Source of the DNA: Paenibacillus sp. BSR1-1
Lineage (GTDB): Bacteria > Bacillota > Bacilli > Bacillales > Cytobacillaceae
Assembly: GCF_030403775.1 (NCBI RefSeq)
Contig: NZ_JAQMWQ010000021.1
Coordinates: 38,134 to 102,133 of the forward strand
Direction of reading: 5' to 3'
DNA: 64,000 bases
Each line of letters opens with the position of its first letter. Positions within the stretch are counted from its first letter, which is position 1. The notes beneath the pieces are model-generated. The model saw only the letters and a list, made by a program, of their open reading frames with translations. It searched no databases and was not told where the DNA came from. Both the position numbers and the translations under genes were made by a program. Positions 43,955 to 52,447 of the stretch are shown here, piece by piece.

Positions 43955-45106
43955 GTGAGTAAGTTAAAAATCAGTGTGTCTGCACTATTCATGCTTATTT
44001 TACTAAGCATGTTCGGCGCTCTTGCTTCTGCAGAAGAAGTGAAACTACCATCTAATGTTGGAACTGTAGATAACTTTGGAGACAACAATACGCACAGAAC
44101 ACATGGTAATTTCCAAAACAACACAAACTCTTGTGCAAACTGTCACAGTACGCACAATGGGGAAGACGAATACCTGTTAATGAAGAGCGGCGAATATGAG
44201 CTCTGTATGTCCTGCCATGATGGTACAATGGGCTTCTATAACGTTAAAGCAGCAAGTGAAGCTGGTGTTATGGGTTCTCATGAAGAAAGTGCTTCTATGC
44301 ACAATGTAGATTCAGATTTAGCAGTCAGTGCTGCCCCTGGTGCATTAAACAATAAATCTACTGCTGTATTTGAATGCTCAAGCTGTCATAATCCACACGG
44401 ATCAGCTAATGACCGTTTATTAAATGAAACTGTTGCCGGTAAGCAATACGGTAACAACTATAATGTCACTATCGTTGGCTACGCTGAAACAATTACGAAA
44501 TTGAATCAGGTTCCAACTGGTACAAAAGCTATTAAGCTTAACTTAGTAGAAGATCCTGCATACGCTGCTATTAATAGTGCTACAGGTCTATCAGGCTTAA
44601 AAATTTACAAATCAAATGGTATCTATAATAAACCTGCTGATGGATTAACACAAGCACAGGTTTATGATTACAAATTGAACTACTCTGAATTCTGTGCAAG
44701 CTGCCATGACGATTACCTAAAAAATAGAGAAAATGGCCCTAGAGCAGACGGAGTACACTATACACATACTACAAACAGCACTAAGCAAGGCAGAAGCTGC
44801 GTGGCATGTCACTATGCACATGGTACAGATATTACAACATTAAGAGATACAGCTGGTAACACAATTGCTGATTTACAAACTAAAAAAGGGTGGACTGAAG
44901 TACAAGCTAAAGCTTATATGAAAGATGTAAGTAAAAAAGGTTCTTCCTTAAAGAGATTCACAAATATGGCTGTATGTTGGGCTTGTCACCAATCTACACA
45001 CCAAATCGCCAATACTCCGGGAACAACAAATTATCCTAATACTACAGATGCTAGCAAGTACTTTGTTCCTGGTGGAGATTACTCCGGTAAGAACTTAATA
45101 AAATAA
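43955..45106 (+). CDS. Secreted hexahaem cytochrome c (doubled CXXCH type), copy 2
   Basis: The 383-residue protein is a tandem paralogue of the one before it: same signal peptide type, same first block (NNTNSCANCHSTHNGEDE), and six CXXCH sites (CANCH, CMSCH, CSSCH, CASCH, CVACH, CWACH). It differs by an insertion near residues 155-175 and a distinct Gly/Thr/Asn-rich tail. GTG start after GGGAGG. Its leader (GAGAGAGA, GGGAGGTTTTTAGA) and terminator echo those of copy 1, so the duplication included control signals. Exported, with no visible anchor. Confidence 0.9.
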   Translation: MSKLKISVSALFMLILLSMFGALASAEEVKLPSNVGTVDNFGDNNTHRTHGNFQNNTNSCANCHSTHNGEDEYLLMKSGEYELCMSCHDGTMGFYNVKAASEAGVMGSHEESASMHNVDSDLAVSAAPGALNNKSTAVFECSSCHNPHGSANDRLLNETVAGKQYGNNYNVTIVGYAETITKLNQVPTGTKAIKLNLVEDPAYAAINSATGLSGLKIYKSNGIYNKPADGLTQAQVYDYKLNYSEFCASCHDDYLKNRENGPRADGVHYTHTTNSTKQGRSCVACHYAHGTDITTLRDTAGNTIADLQTKKGWTEVQAKAYMKDVSKKGSSLKRFTNMAVCWACHQSTHQIANTPGTTNYPNTTDASKYFVPGGDYSGKNLIK

Positions 45107-45112
45107 AAAAAT

Positions 45113-45141
45113 GCTAACAAATAGCCTCACTATTTGTTAGC
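45113..45141. terminator. Hairpin after cytochrome copy 2
   Basis: Perfect 12-bp stem GCTAACAAATAG/CTATTTGTTAGC with a 5-nt loop. An A-run lies to its left and no T-run to its right, so it may be an RNA-stabilising or minus-strand terminator hairpin. Confidence 0.55.
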
Positions 45142-45159
45142 CCTGATTAATATCATAGT

Positions 45160-45197
45160 AAACAAGGTGACAATATCACTATTGTTGCCTTGTTTTT
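45160..45197 (+). terminator. Terminator after cytochrome copy 2
   Basis: AACAAGGTGACAAT faces ATTGTTGCCTTGTT with two mismatches, then TTTT. It matches the terminator of copy 1. Confidence 0.8.
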
Positions 45198-45266
45198 ATT
45201 ATTGCATCTGGACTAGAAACTGTCAAAAATATTTAATTTAACCATGAAAATTAATGTTTAATCAGT

Positions 45267-45275
45267 TGATATAAT
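45267..45275 (+). promoter_or_regulatory. Possible extended -10 promoter for the seven-haem cytochrome
   Basis: TGATATAAT gives an extended -10 about 55 nt before the start codon, with no clear -35. A perfect hairpin GCCTTTAC/GTAAAGGC (45286-45306) lies between it and the ribosome site. Confidence 0.4.
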
Positions 45276-45327
45276 TAAATAAAAAGCCTTTACTTTTTGT
45301 AAAGGCAATTAGAAAAGGATGAATACC

Positions 45328-47202
45328 GTGAAAAGGATGAACTTCAAACGAAAAATAATTTCATGCATTGTCATATGGGGCGTAATTATTGGTTCCCTCC
45401 TTTCCTATTCTCCTGATACTCATGTTCTATCGGCTGGGGGTGTACCGGAAATCAGTATCATCGCCCCCCCAGAGGAATCGGTGTTTGATGCTTCAGCGGT
45501 CGAAGTTACCGGCACCATTACAGATGATGATACACCGCCTGAAAGCCTTCTTGTAAAAGTATTTGATCAGCAAAGCGCTGCCCAGCAGCCGAGAGAGATT
45601 ACAAATGAAGGAACGCTGACGATCAAACCAAACGGTCCTTCTGCTGATTTCACTTATGTGAAGAATGATTTTAGTGTGGGAAATCATACAGTCTCCATTA
45701 TAGTCACAGATAAGGATGGCATTAGCAGTTCGCCTATTGAACGGACCTTTACGGTAAATCAGTCTGGATCCGAGGAGACGACAGGCACTGAAATAGGAGC
45801 TGAAAATCAGGCTGCCGATACAGGACAAACTTCAACAACTACAGAATCAAGTACCAGCCAACTATCTATCGTAACCGGTGTTCTAGCTGCAGACACACTG
45901 GGAAAAAGACCTTACCTGGCAAAAATGTATCTGATTCCAATTGATGCTTCAGAGGAATATGTACCAGATGGAGACGTTCCTAGCAGCTATTTACCAGTAG
46001 AGGATATGACTCGTGTACCATTGGATTATAAGATATTACTAGATATCAGAAGCACAGAACCATTAATCGATATTAAAACGCAGCCATTGTTCACTTCTTT
46101 TGGTGATATTACAGGAGTTGAAAGGTTAGTAAAAACGGCCGCATTGTCGAATGATCTTAAATCCTATGTATATTCATTTACACCAGATAAGGATTTTTTA
46201 CCAAGAACTACTTATAATGTTTATTTAAATCCAAAATTCAGTACTGTATCACAAATTCCCATTATTCCTAGGTTCCTAAAATTCACTACTGTCAGTAAAT
46301 ATGAAGAATATCAATTTCCTGCTGACAAAGGAGACACTTCGACTAATTACAGGGATAACGACTATGTTCATGGGCCGTTTTCCGTTGTAACCAATGCATG
46401 TTCATATTGCCATAGTACACATAATGGTACCAATGAATTTCTCATAAATGGTAAAAAAGGTGAAAATGAAAATGATATGTGTATGGCGTGTCATGATGGG
46501 ACTGGTTCACCAAAGATTGAAGATAATAGTCAGCATAGTAAACATTTTGAGAGTACAAGTGTTTCATGTTCTAGCTGTCATGACCCTCATACCCCAGGGA
46601 CAAAAGATAATCCAAATAGCATTCACCGAATGGCGAGTGGAAATGGTCCTTTATATAGCTACAAAAAAGCAGGAACAGCTGCAGGGATTTCAATGGACTT
46701 CTCATTATGTTTTAGTTGTCACAATGGAAGCAAAGCAAAAAATATTGAAAAGTATTATACAGACGGGACCTTTAAGAGCCAATCCGGACATAATATACAA
46801 GCAACAATTGACAGCGGAAGTTCGCTAAATGGCCAGCTTCCATGTGCTGATTGCCATGAAACACACGGAGCAGCTAATTTGAACATGCTCAGAACAGAGC
46901 TTGGCAACGAAAAGCTGCAGGGTGAAAAACCTAAGACTGATCAGCTTGATGATAATTGGTTTAGTAAGACAGATGGTGATTGGGACATCGATTCGCAGCG
47001 TAAATTTTGTTTATCGTGCCACAATGGTCAAACCGTATTATATGGTGAAACAGGCAAAGCCATCTATGATAAAGAAACAGGGATAAGCCTGACAACTACT
47101 GTTGAACATAATAGAAAAAGTACAACAGCATGCTCAGAATGTCACAGCGATAGCAAATCATTTATTGATACTGCACATGGACCTAAAAGGATTACTCCAT
47201 AA
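45328..47202 (+). CDS. Secreted seven-haem cytochrome with Ig-like N-terminal domain
   Basis: The protein of about 624 residues has a signal peptide (basic start, hydrophobic 10-27). An Ig-like/cadherin-like domain follows (EISIIAPPEESVFDASAVEV ... DKDGISSSPIERTFTV, about 40-145), then a Ser/Thr-rich linker and a middle domain of unknown type (about 180-335). Seven CXXCH sites lie in the C-terminal half: CSYCHSTHNG, CMACHDG, CSSCHDPH, CFSCHNG, CADCHETHG, CLSCHNG and CSECHSD. The Ig-like part suggests contact with wall or surface partners; it could be the outermost carrier (inference). GTG at 45328 is 9 nt after AAAGG; an ATG at 45319 abuts that site. Confidence 0.88.
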   Translation: MKRMNFKRKIISCIVIWGVIIGSLLSYSPDTHVLSAGGVPEISIIAPPEESVFDASAVEVTGTITDDDTPPESLLVKVFDQQSAAQQPREITNEGTLTIKPNGPSADFTYVKNDFSVGNHTVSIIVTDKDGISSSPIERTFTVNQSGSEETTGTEIGAENQAADTGQTSTTTESSTSQLSIVTGVLAADTLGKRPYLAKMYLIPIDASEEYVPDGDVPSSYLPVEDMTRVPLDYKILLDIRSTEPLIDIKTQPLFTSFGDITGVERLVKTAALSNDLKSYVYSFTPDKDFLPRTTYNVYLNPKFSTVSQIPIIPRFLKFTTVSKYEEYQFPADKGDTSTNYRDNDYVHGPFSVVTNACSYCHSTHNGTNEFLINGKKGENENDMCMACHDGTGSPKIEDNSQHSKHFESTSVSCSSCHDPHTPGTKDNPNSIHRMASGNGPLYSYKKAGTAAGISMDFSLCFSCHNGSKAKNIEKYYTDGTFKSQSGHNIQATIDSGSSLNGQLPCADCHETHGAANLNMLRTELGNEKLQGEKPKTDQLDDNWFSKTDGDWDIDSQRKFCLSCHNGQTVLYGETGKAIYDKETGISLTTTVEHNRKSTTACSECHSDSKSFIDTAHGPKRITP

Positions 47203-47231
47203 AAAAGAGCGGAACTTTTCCGCTCTTTTTA
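47201..47231. terminator. Bidirectional terminator
   Basis: AAAAAGAGCGGAA/TTCCGCTCTTTTT stem between converging genes. Confidence 0.88.
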
Positions 47232-47233
47232 AC

Positions 47234-49156
47234 TTATTTAATACTTTTTAACCACTCTTTCAGCCCCTCAATCTTCCTCCACAAATGCAAATGCATGTCG
47301 GCATATACAATTGCTTCATTTTCATCTCCAAACCCGTAAAATTCTGGGGTGTAGGCCGGAAGAAGTTTTCGTCCCGTTAGATAGGAAATGACATGTTTGT
47401 TCTCTTTTTTTGCCGCCTTTAAGAGCTTAGCTGCATTTGCTGTAAAACCATTATTGTGCAGCTCAAGCAACAGCTTATTGTAATAATATTGGGCAGATTC
47501 CTCTTCGTATTGTTCGAGCAAAACCCTTGCCTTATTCATTTCACCCAAATCGATATAGGCTACAAACAAAGAGTAACGAACACCTTGATTATCCATAGGG
47601 TTTAACTCGAGCAATTCTTCATACTGCGTGGCTGCCTCAGGGATTTTTCCTAAGAGAGATAGGGACTCAGCATAATGGAGTTTTGCCCGCATAAACGGTC
47701 TTGTTTCGACTAGCCCCCAGAAGTAGCCGGAGTTTTCTTTGAAAAACGCTTTGCCTAGTTCTCTCTCACCGGCTTGAATTCCTTTTTCATAGAGAAGAAT
47801 CGCTTCTTCAAGACTCTTTGTTTTTTCTGCGAGAATGACGTAGGCATCGGCACAATCTGGATTAAGCTTTAGTGCTTCTTCAGCTAGTTTATATCGATGT
47901 TTTCCTTCTGTCTGCATGGCATCGTAGATCATATTTCTAGCTCGTTCTTGAGCGCTTCTCGATATCTTTTTCGAAGGGCTTTTTCCTTTTTTCGCAGCCT
48001 TTTCAGCACTTGGCAATGTCAGCACATTGGATTCAACCACATTTATACTCCGGCTTTTAGGAAACTCAATCACGGTTGCTTCCTCAAATGGCGGATCTTC
48101 GCCGTCATTGAATACGAGTCCCATCAGCTCAGTAATTTCTGATGATAGTGCAGATTCCAGCTCTGAATAAATTGAGCTGATACCTCCTGGAGAAACTTCA
48201 TAAAGTTCAGCTAATTCCTTTTGAGTAAACACTTTTTCCATAGGAGCGATGGTAGAAAGTAAATAATGAAGGGCAGCTGCATAAAGGTACGGATTTTGGA
48301 TGCGTTTTTGTTTTTTTAGGCAAAAATTCAGCCAAAGAATAACGCCTGTATCGACAATCGGGGTCGGCACGCCAAAGGCATCAAGCCTATTTTTGAAAAT
48401 ATCCGCGACTTCTTTATAAATCGGTGCTGGCCAATCCATTTCGTCAATATCAAGCAAGCCGCCAATCATCGGAAGTTCACTCAAAATCTCCATGAAAAAA
48501 TCAGTCAGGTACTCTTGTGGAGAATCATAATCTTCGTCTTTGCTGCCATCCTTAATATATTGGAAGGCATGTTCGGGCTCTATTTCCGGCAAATCAAATG
48601 GGGATGGGAAAAAGACATAGTTTTGTTCGTAGGGCATCAAAATTCCAACGAAGAAGGAGCCTTCCTCAATGGTAACCGGCATGCCTGTAACGACCGCATC
48701 CATTTGTTCGCCAGTAAACCCGTCTTCAATGGTCATTTTGTTATTTTCCAGGGTAATGACCTGTCCGGCAATGGCTCTGGCATTCGTCCAGGTTTGTAAA
48801 ATTTGCTTTAGTTTCGGACGCTTCATTTTGCCAGTTTCCGAAGCAATAAATTTCTTGATGATTGTCTCTCCGTCTTCTAATTCTTCAAAAAGCGAAAACC
48901 AAATGGTATGGATCAATTCATAAAAATGCAATTCCTGTTCATTATCAATGTCCGTGAAAGTCTCGAAGGCTTCAAAATCCTCTTGAATGTCACGTCCATA
49001 GTGATAGACAGCAAAATGAATCAGCTGCTTTTGCAGGTCATCAATTTCCCCTTCAAGGATTTGCGAGATAGAAATAGCTTCATTTGCGCCGCAGCACTTT
49101 TTATACTTTTTCCCGCTGCCGCAAGGACAAGGGTCATTACGGTTTATTTTCTCCAA
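47234..49156 (-). CDS. SEC-C motif and TPR protein
   Basis: The 640-residue cytoplasmic protein starts with a SEC-C zinc motif (NDPCPCGSGKKYKKCCG, residues 7-23), nearly the same as the end of SecA. A long middle part has no recognised domain and is rich in acidic residues. A region near residues 380-405 contains a Lys/Ser-rich linker, and TPR-like helices follow (LAEEALKLNPDCADAYVILA, EAATQYEELLELNPMDNQG; about 425-560). SEC-C motifs bind zinc and often contact SecB or ribosomes. Function unknown. It is transcribed toward the cytochrome locus and lies back to back with prfB. Confidence 0.82.
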   Translation of the reverse strand: MEKINRNDPCPCGSGKKYKKCCGANEAISISQILEGEIDDLQKQLIHFAVYHYGRDIQEDFEAFETFTDIDNEQELHFYELIHTIWFSLFEELEDGETIIKKFIASETGKMKRPKLKQILQTWTNARAIAGQVITLENNKMTIEDGFTGEQMDAVVTGMPVTIEEGSFFVGILMPYEQNYVFFPSPFDLPEIEPEHAFQYIKDGSKDEDYDSPQEYLTDFFMEILSELPMIGGLLDIDEMDWPAPIYKEVADIFKNRLDAFGVPTPIVDTGVILWLNFCLKKQKRIQNPYLYAAALHYLLSTIAPMEKVFTQKELAELYEVSPGGISSIYSELESALSSEITELMGLVFNDGEDPPFEEATVIEFPKSRSINVVESNVLTLPSAEKAAKKGKSPSKKISRSAQERARNMIYDAMQTEGKHRYKLAEEALKLNPDCADAYVILAEKTKSLEEAILLYEKGIQAGERELGKAFFKENSGYFWGLVETRPFMRAKLHYAESLSLLGKIPEAATQYEELLELNPMDNQGVRYSLFVAYIDLGEMNKARVLLEQYEEESAQYYYNKLLLELHNNGFTANAAKLLKAAKKENKHVISYLTGRKLLPAYTPEFYGFGDENEAIVYADMHLHLWRKIEGLKEWLKSIK

Positions 49157-49424
49157 CTCACTCCGCTCCTTTATATCCTGATTTTTGTGAGAATGTTATG
49201 TAGAAAACTAAAAGAATTTATGTGCATTTTGTCCAATTTGTTCATATTTAATAGTACCATTTTTGACAGGATGGTAGATGAAATATACGAAGTATTTTTT
49301 CTATCAAACGGTCAAGTTTTGAATTTTATACGGCAATCACGCTATAATGGATAAGAACTGAGCGATGACTTCAGAATATACTAAAATACAGGGTATGATT
49401 TTTACTTTTATAGAGGTGACGAAA

Positions 49425-50526
49425 ATGGAATTAGCAGAAATTCGTAATGAACTGGAAAAAACAGCTAAGAAATTAGCGGACTTTAGGGGGTCTCTTTGAC
49501 CTTGAAAATAAAGAAGCCAGAATCGCTGAGCTAGAGGATGCTATGCTGCATCCTGATTTTTGGAATGATCAGCAGGCTGCACAAACTGTTATTAGTGAAG
49601 CTAACGGTTTAAAAGATCAGGTGAATGAGTTCAATGAATTAAATGACTCATTAGAAAACTTGGAACTGACCTATGAACTGGTCAAAGAAGAAAATGATGC
49701 CGAACTGTTTGCAGAGATGGAAGACGAGCTTCTGCAGTTAACCGGCCGCTTAAATCAATTTGAACTGCAGCTTCTTTTAAGTGAAGAGTATGATAAAAAT
49801 AATGCGATTTTAGAGCTTCATCCTGGTGCCGGTGGAACGGAATCACAGGACTGGGGATCAATGCTTCTTAGGATGTATACACGCTGGGCCGAAAAGAAGG
49901 GCTTTAAGGTGGAGACACTGGATTACCTGCCCGGCGATGAAGCGGGGATAAAAAGTGTGACTTTGTCGATAAAAGGTCATAATGCTTATGGCTATTTAAA
50001 AGCAGAGAAAGGTGTTCACCGGCTTGTGCGGATTTCGCCGTTTGATTCCTCAGGGCGTCGCCATACTTCGTTTGTCTCTTGTGAAGTGATGCCTGAATTG
50101 AACGATGATATTCAAATCGAAGTCCGGACAGAGGATTTAAAAATTGATACGTATCGTGCGACCGGTGCGGGCGGACAGCATATCAATACAACGGATTCAG
50201 CGGTGCGGATTACTCACCTTCCAACTGGTGTGGTAGTGCAGTGCCAGTCAGAGCGCTCACAAATAAAGAACCGTGAAGCTGCCATGAAAATGCTAAAAGC
50301 CAAGCTCTATCAACGGGAAATTGAGCGACAGGAACAAGAACTATTGGAAATTCGCGGTGAACAAAAGGAAATCGGCTGGGGGAGCCAAATACGGTCTTAT
50401 GTCTTCCATCCTTATTCAATGGTAAAGGATCACCGAACCAGTACGGAAAGTGGTAACGTTCAGGCTGTAATGGACGGGGAATTAGATCAGTTTATAAACG
50501 CTTATTTGCGTTCAAGAATTTCATAA
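49425..50526 (+). CDS. prfB: Peptide chain release factor 2, programmed +1 frameshift
   Basis: RF2 ends translation at UGA and UAA. The ATG at 49425 (after GAGGTGAC) opens 24 codons ending at an in-frame TGA (49497-49499). An internal AGGGGG followed by TCTCTTTGAC is the classic RF2 autoregulatory slip site: the ribosome shifts +1 on CTT-T and continues from GAC at 49498. The joined product has 366 residues, the length of B. subtilis RF2. Conserved parts: HPGAGGTESQDW, the SPF tripeptide in RISPFDSSGRRHTSF that reads the stop codon, and the catalytic GGQ in GAGGQHINTTDSAVR. The early TGA is therefore functional, not a mutation. Confidence 0.97.
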
Positions 50527-50531
50527 AAATG

Positions 50532-50575
50532 TTAAGGCCTTTGTCGATAGGTTCGGCAAAGGCTTATTTATTTTT
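50532..50575 (+). terminator. Terminator of prfB
   Basis: AAGGCCTTTGTCGA faces TCGGCAAAGGCTT (small bulge), followed by ATTTATTTTT. Confidence 0.8.
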
Positions 50576-50716
50576 CATGAAAACTATTGCAATAGTAAAT
50601 GCTAATAAAAATTTAATCCTTTAATACGTCAGCCCAATGCCATTTACAGCCTAATTGGGTCATGCTATACTCACTCTCGGTTAGTGAAATGAAGAATTTT
50701 AGAGGAGAAAGCAATC

Positions 50717-51583
50717 ATGAATATTTTAAGCAATATTACCAATACATATCCGAAAACGAGAGTGGCGATTGATTATGTATTTGTCTTAATCGGCTCTGCA
50801 ATCATTGCGGTTGCCTTTAATTTGTTCCTGCTGCCAAACCAAATCGCCTCTGGGGGTGTAAGCGGCATCAGCACGATTCTGAAAACGGTCCTTGGCTGGG
50901 AGCCGGCATATGTACAGTGGGCATTTAATATTCCGCTGTTTATTGCCGGTGTTATTTTATTAGGAAAGCAATTTGGGGTAAAAACCTTAGTTGGTACGAT
51001 TTTTCTGCCGATGGTTGTATTTGCTACAAAAAATTTAGAACCATGGACACATGATGCGCTCCTTGGAGCTTTGTTTGGCGGAATTGGTGTCGGTCTCGGC
51101 CTTGGAATTGTTTTTAGAGGGAAAGCATCGACAGGAGGAACGGATCTAGCCGCCCAAATTATTAATAAATACACAGGATTTACGTTGGGTAGATGTGTGG
51201 TTATGATTGATGGAATTATTGTTCTAAGTGCTGCCATCGTATTCGATATCGAAAAAGGGCTGTATGCTTTAATCGCTCTCTATGTGACAAGTAAAACAAT
51301 TGACTTGATACAAGTTGGATTTGGCCGGTCGAAAATGGCGATGATCATTACCAATAAGCAGGAGGAAGTTCGGGAAGGTATTTTGAAAAAAGTTGACCGG
51401 GGAGTGACCAAGCTTTCTGCACATGGGGGATTTACTGATAATGAACGTCCCGTGTTAATGTGTGTGGTCGATCAATCGGAGTTCACAAAATTGAAACAAT
51501 TGGTTAAAACTCTTGATCCATCTGCATTTGTCGTTGTTATGGATGCGGCAGAGGTGCTAGGTGAGGGTTTTAAACGGGCCTAG
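50717..51583 (+). CDS. yvjA: YitT family membrane protein
   Basis: The 288-residue protein has five to six membrane segments in its first two thirds (DYVFVLIGSAIIAVAFNLFL, LPNQIASGGVSGIST, FRGKASTGGTDLAAQIINKY) and a C-terminal soluble DUF2179 domain (SKMAMIITNKQEEVREGIL, about residue 205 on). The transported substrate, if any, is not known. The position between prfB and cccB is that of yvjA in B. subtilis, which supports the name. A GAGGAG site precedes the ATG. Confidence 0.9.
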   Translation: MNILSNITNTYPKTRVAIDYVFVLIGSAIIAVAFNLFLLPNQIASGGVSGISTILKTVLGWEPAYVQWAFNIPLFIAGVILLGKQFGVKTLVGTIFLPMVVFATKNLEPWTHDALLGALFGGIGVGLGLGIVFRGKASTGGTDLAAQIINKYTGFTLGRCVVMIDGIIVLSAAIVFDIEKGLYALIALYVTSKTIDLIQVGFGRSKMAMIITNKQEEVREGILKKVDRGVTKLSAHGGFTDNERPVLMCVVDQSEFTKLKQLVKTLDPSAFVVVMDAAEVLGEGFKRA

Positions 51584-51636
51584 TACTAGTTTATACTATT
51601 ATAGTAATGGAATTTTTTTCTGTAGGGGGAAAAATA

Positions 51637-51963
51637 ATGAAAAAAAAGCTACTAACGCTATTAATGGGGACATCTTTAGTAATGGGACTTGCAGCGTGCG
51701 GCGGCGGCTCAGACGATGACAATGGCAAGGATACTGCTTCTGGCGGTGAGGCAGTAAAGATTGTTGATCAAAAATGCTCAGGCTGCCATGGCGGGGATTT
51801 AAAGGGGGCAATGGGGCCGGACTTAACTAAGATTGGATCTAAATACTCTAAAGATGAAATTTTAGACATTCTTAAAAATGGCAAGTCAGGCGGAATGCCA
51901 GCGAACCTAGTGGAAGGCGATGACGCTGAAACCGTAGCGGCATGGCTTTCAGAAAAAAAATAA
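51637..51963 (+). CDS. cccB: Cytochrome c551 lipoprotein
   Basis: The 108-residue lipoprotein has a signal peptide with lipobox LAAC (Cys near residue 20), a Gly/Ser/Asp-rich linker and a small monohaem cytochrome c domain with CSGCHGGDL and an axial Met in GGMPANL. It is a membrane-tethered electron carrier on the outer face, as CccB in B. subtilis at the same locus. GGGGG precedes the ATG at 51637, making an upstream in-frame ATG unlikely. It could exchange electrons with the multihaem locus 4 kb away, but nothing in the sequence shows that. Confidence 0.94.
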   Translation: MKKKLLTLLMGTSLVMGLAACGGGSDDDNGKDTASGGEAVKIVDQKCSGCHGGDLKGAMGPDLTKIGSKYSKDEILDILKNGKSGGMPANLVEGDDAETVAAWLSEKK

Positions 51964-51971
51964 AAGGATTG

Positions 51972-52006
51972 AAAAACGTTCTGTCAAATCACCAGAGCGT
52001 TTTTTT
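51972..52006 (+). terminator. Terminator of cccB
   Basis: AAAACGTTCTG faces CAGAGCGTTTT (one mismatch), followed by T7. Confidence 0.85.
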
Positions 52007-52027
52007 ATTTATCTGAAATGTGCAGTT

Positions 52028-52142
52028 TTCGCGAGATTATGTAGGAAATCAGCGAAATAAATGCTAATTTCCGCGGAATAAAATTGAAAACCCGCGAAAT
52101 AAACCAACAATTCCGCGAAATCCCCGTTAAAACCCGCGAGAT
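52028..52142 (+). repeat. 21-bp-periodic GCG(G/A)(A/G)A repeat array
   Basis: Six cores start at 52031, 52052, 52073, 52094, 52115 and 52136, each exactly 21 apart: GCGAGA, GCGAAA, GCGGAA, GCGAAA, GCGAAA, GCGAGA. The array directly follows the cccB terminator. The rest of the 484-base gap up to ftsE holds only the promoter below. Confidence 0.88.
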
Positions 52143-52313
52143 CCCCGAATCCCTCTAAAATTAATAGACCTTCTTTCCTACCGAATAAATATGCAAGCGA
52201 AAAAAATCGACAAAACCATCTTGGTATTTTTAAAAAAAAGAGCATTAACATTAGATAATTATGGCGGATTTTGTATTCTTTGAAAAGAAACTGTAATATT
52301 TTTACCGCTTTTT

Positions 52314-52341
52314 TTGACGATTTATGATGTTATAATAATAT
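52314..52341 (+). promoter_or_regulatory. SigA-type promoter of ftsEX
   Basis: TTGACG, 16 nt and TAATAT (TATAAT also present 5 nt earlier), about 105 nt upstream of the ftsE start. Confidence 0.55.
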
Positions 52342-52447
52342 CATGCGCAATTTTGCACACATTGTCTTGGAAATTGGCCGTTTTTGAAAATAAAAGAAGA
52401 ATTTTGTCGAATTTTCTAAAATAAACTCTAAAACTAGGTGATATAAA

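Noticed and set aside
38202..47202. Nitrite (NrfA) or hydroxylamine reductase operon
   Set aside because: No CXXCK site or octahaem reductase pattern; all haem sites are plain CXXCH and no catalytic subunit is encoded.
35176..49156. Recombination between the SEC-C motifs of secA and the 47234 gene as cause of the inversion
   Set aside because: Both motifs are in the same orientation, so recombination would delete rather than invert; the shared stretch is also very short.
52009..52251. Minus-strand frame of 80 codons after cccB
   Set aside because: Again covers the periodic array and the cccB terminator; no ribosome site or recognisable domain.
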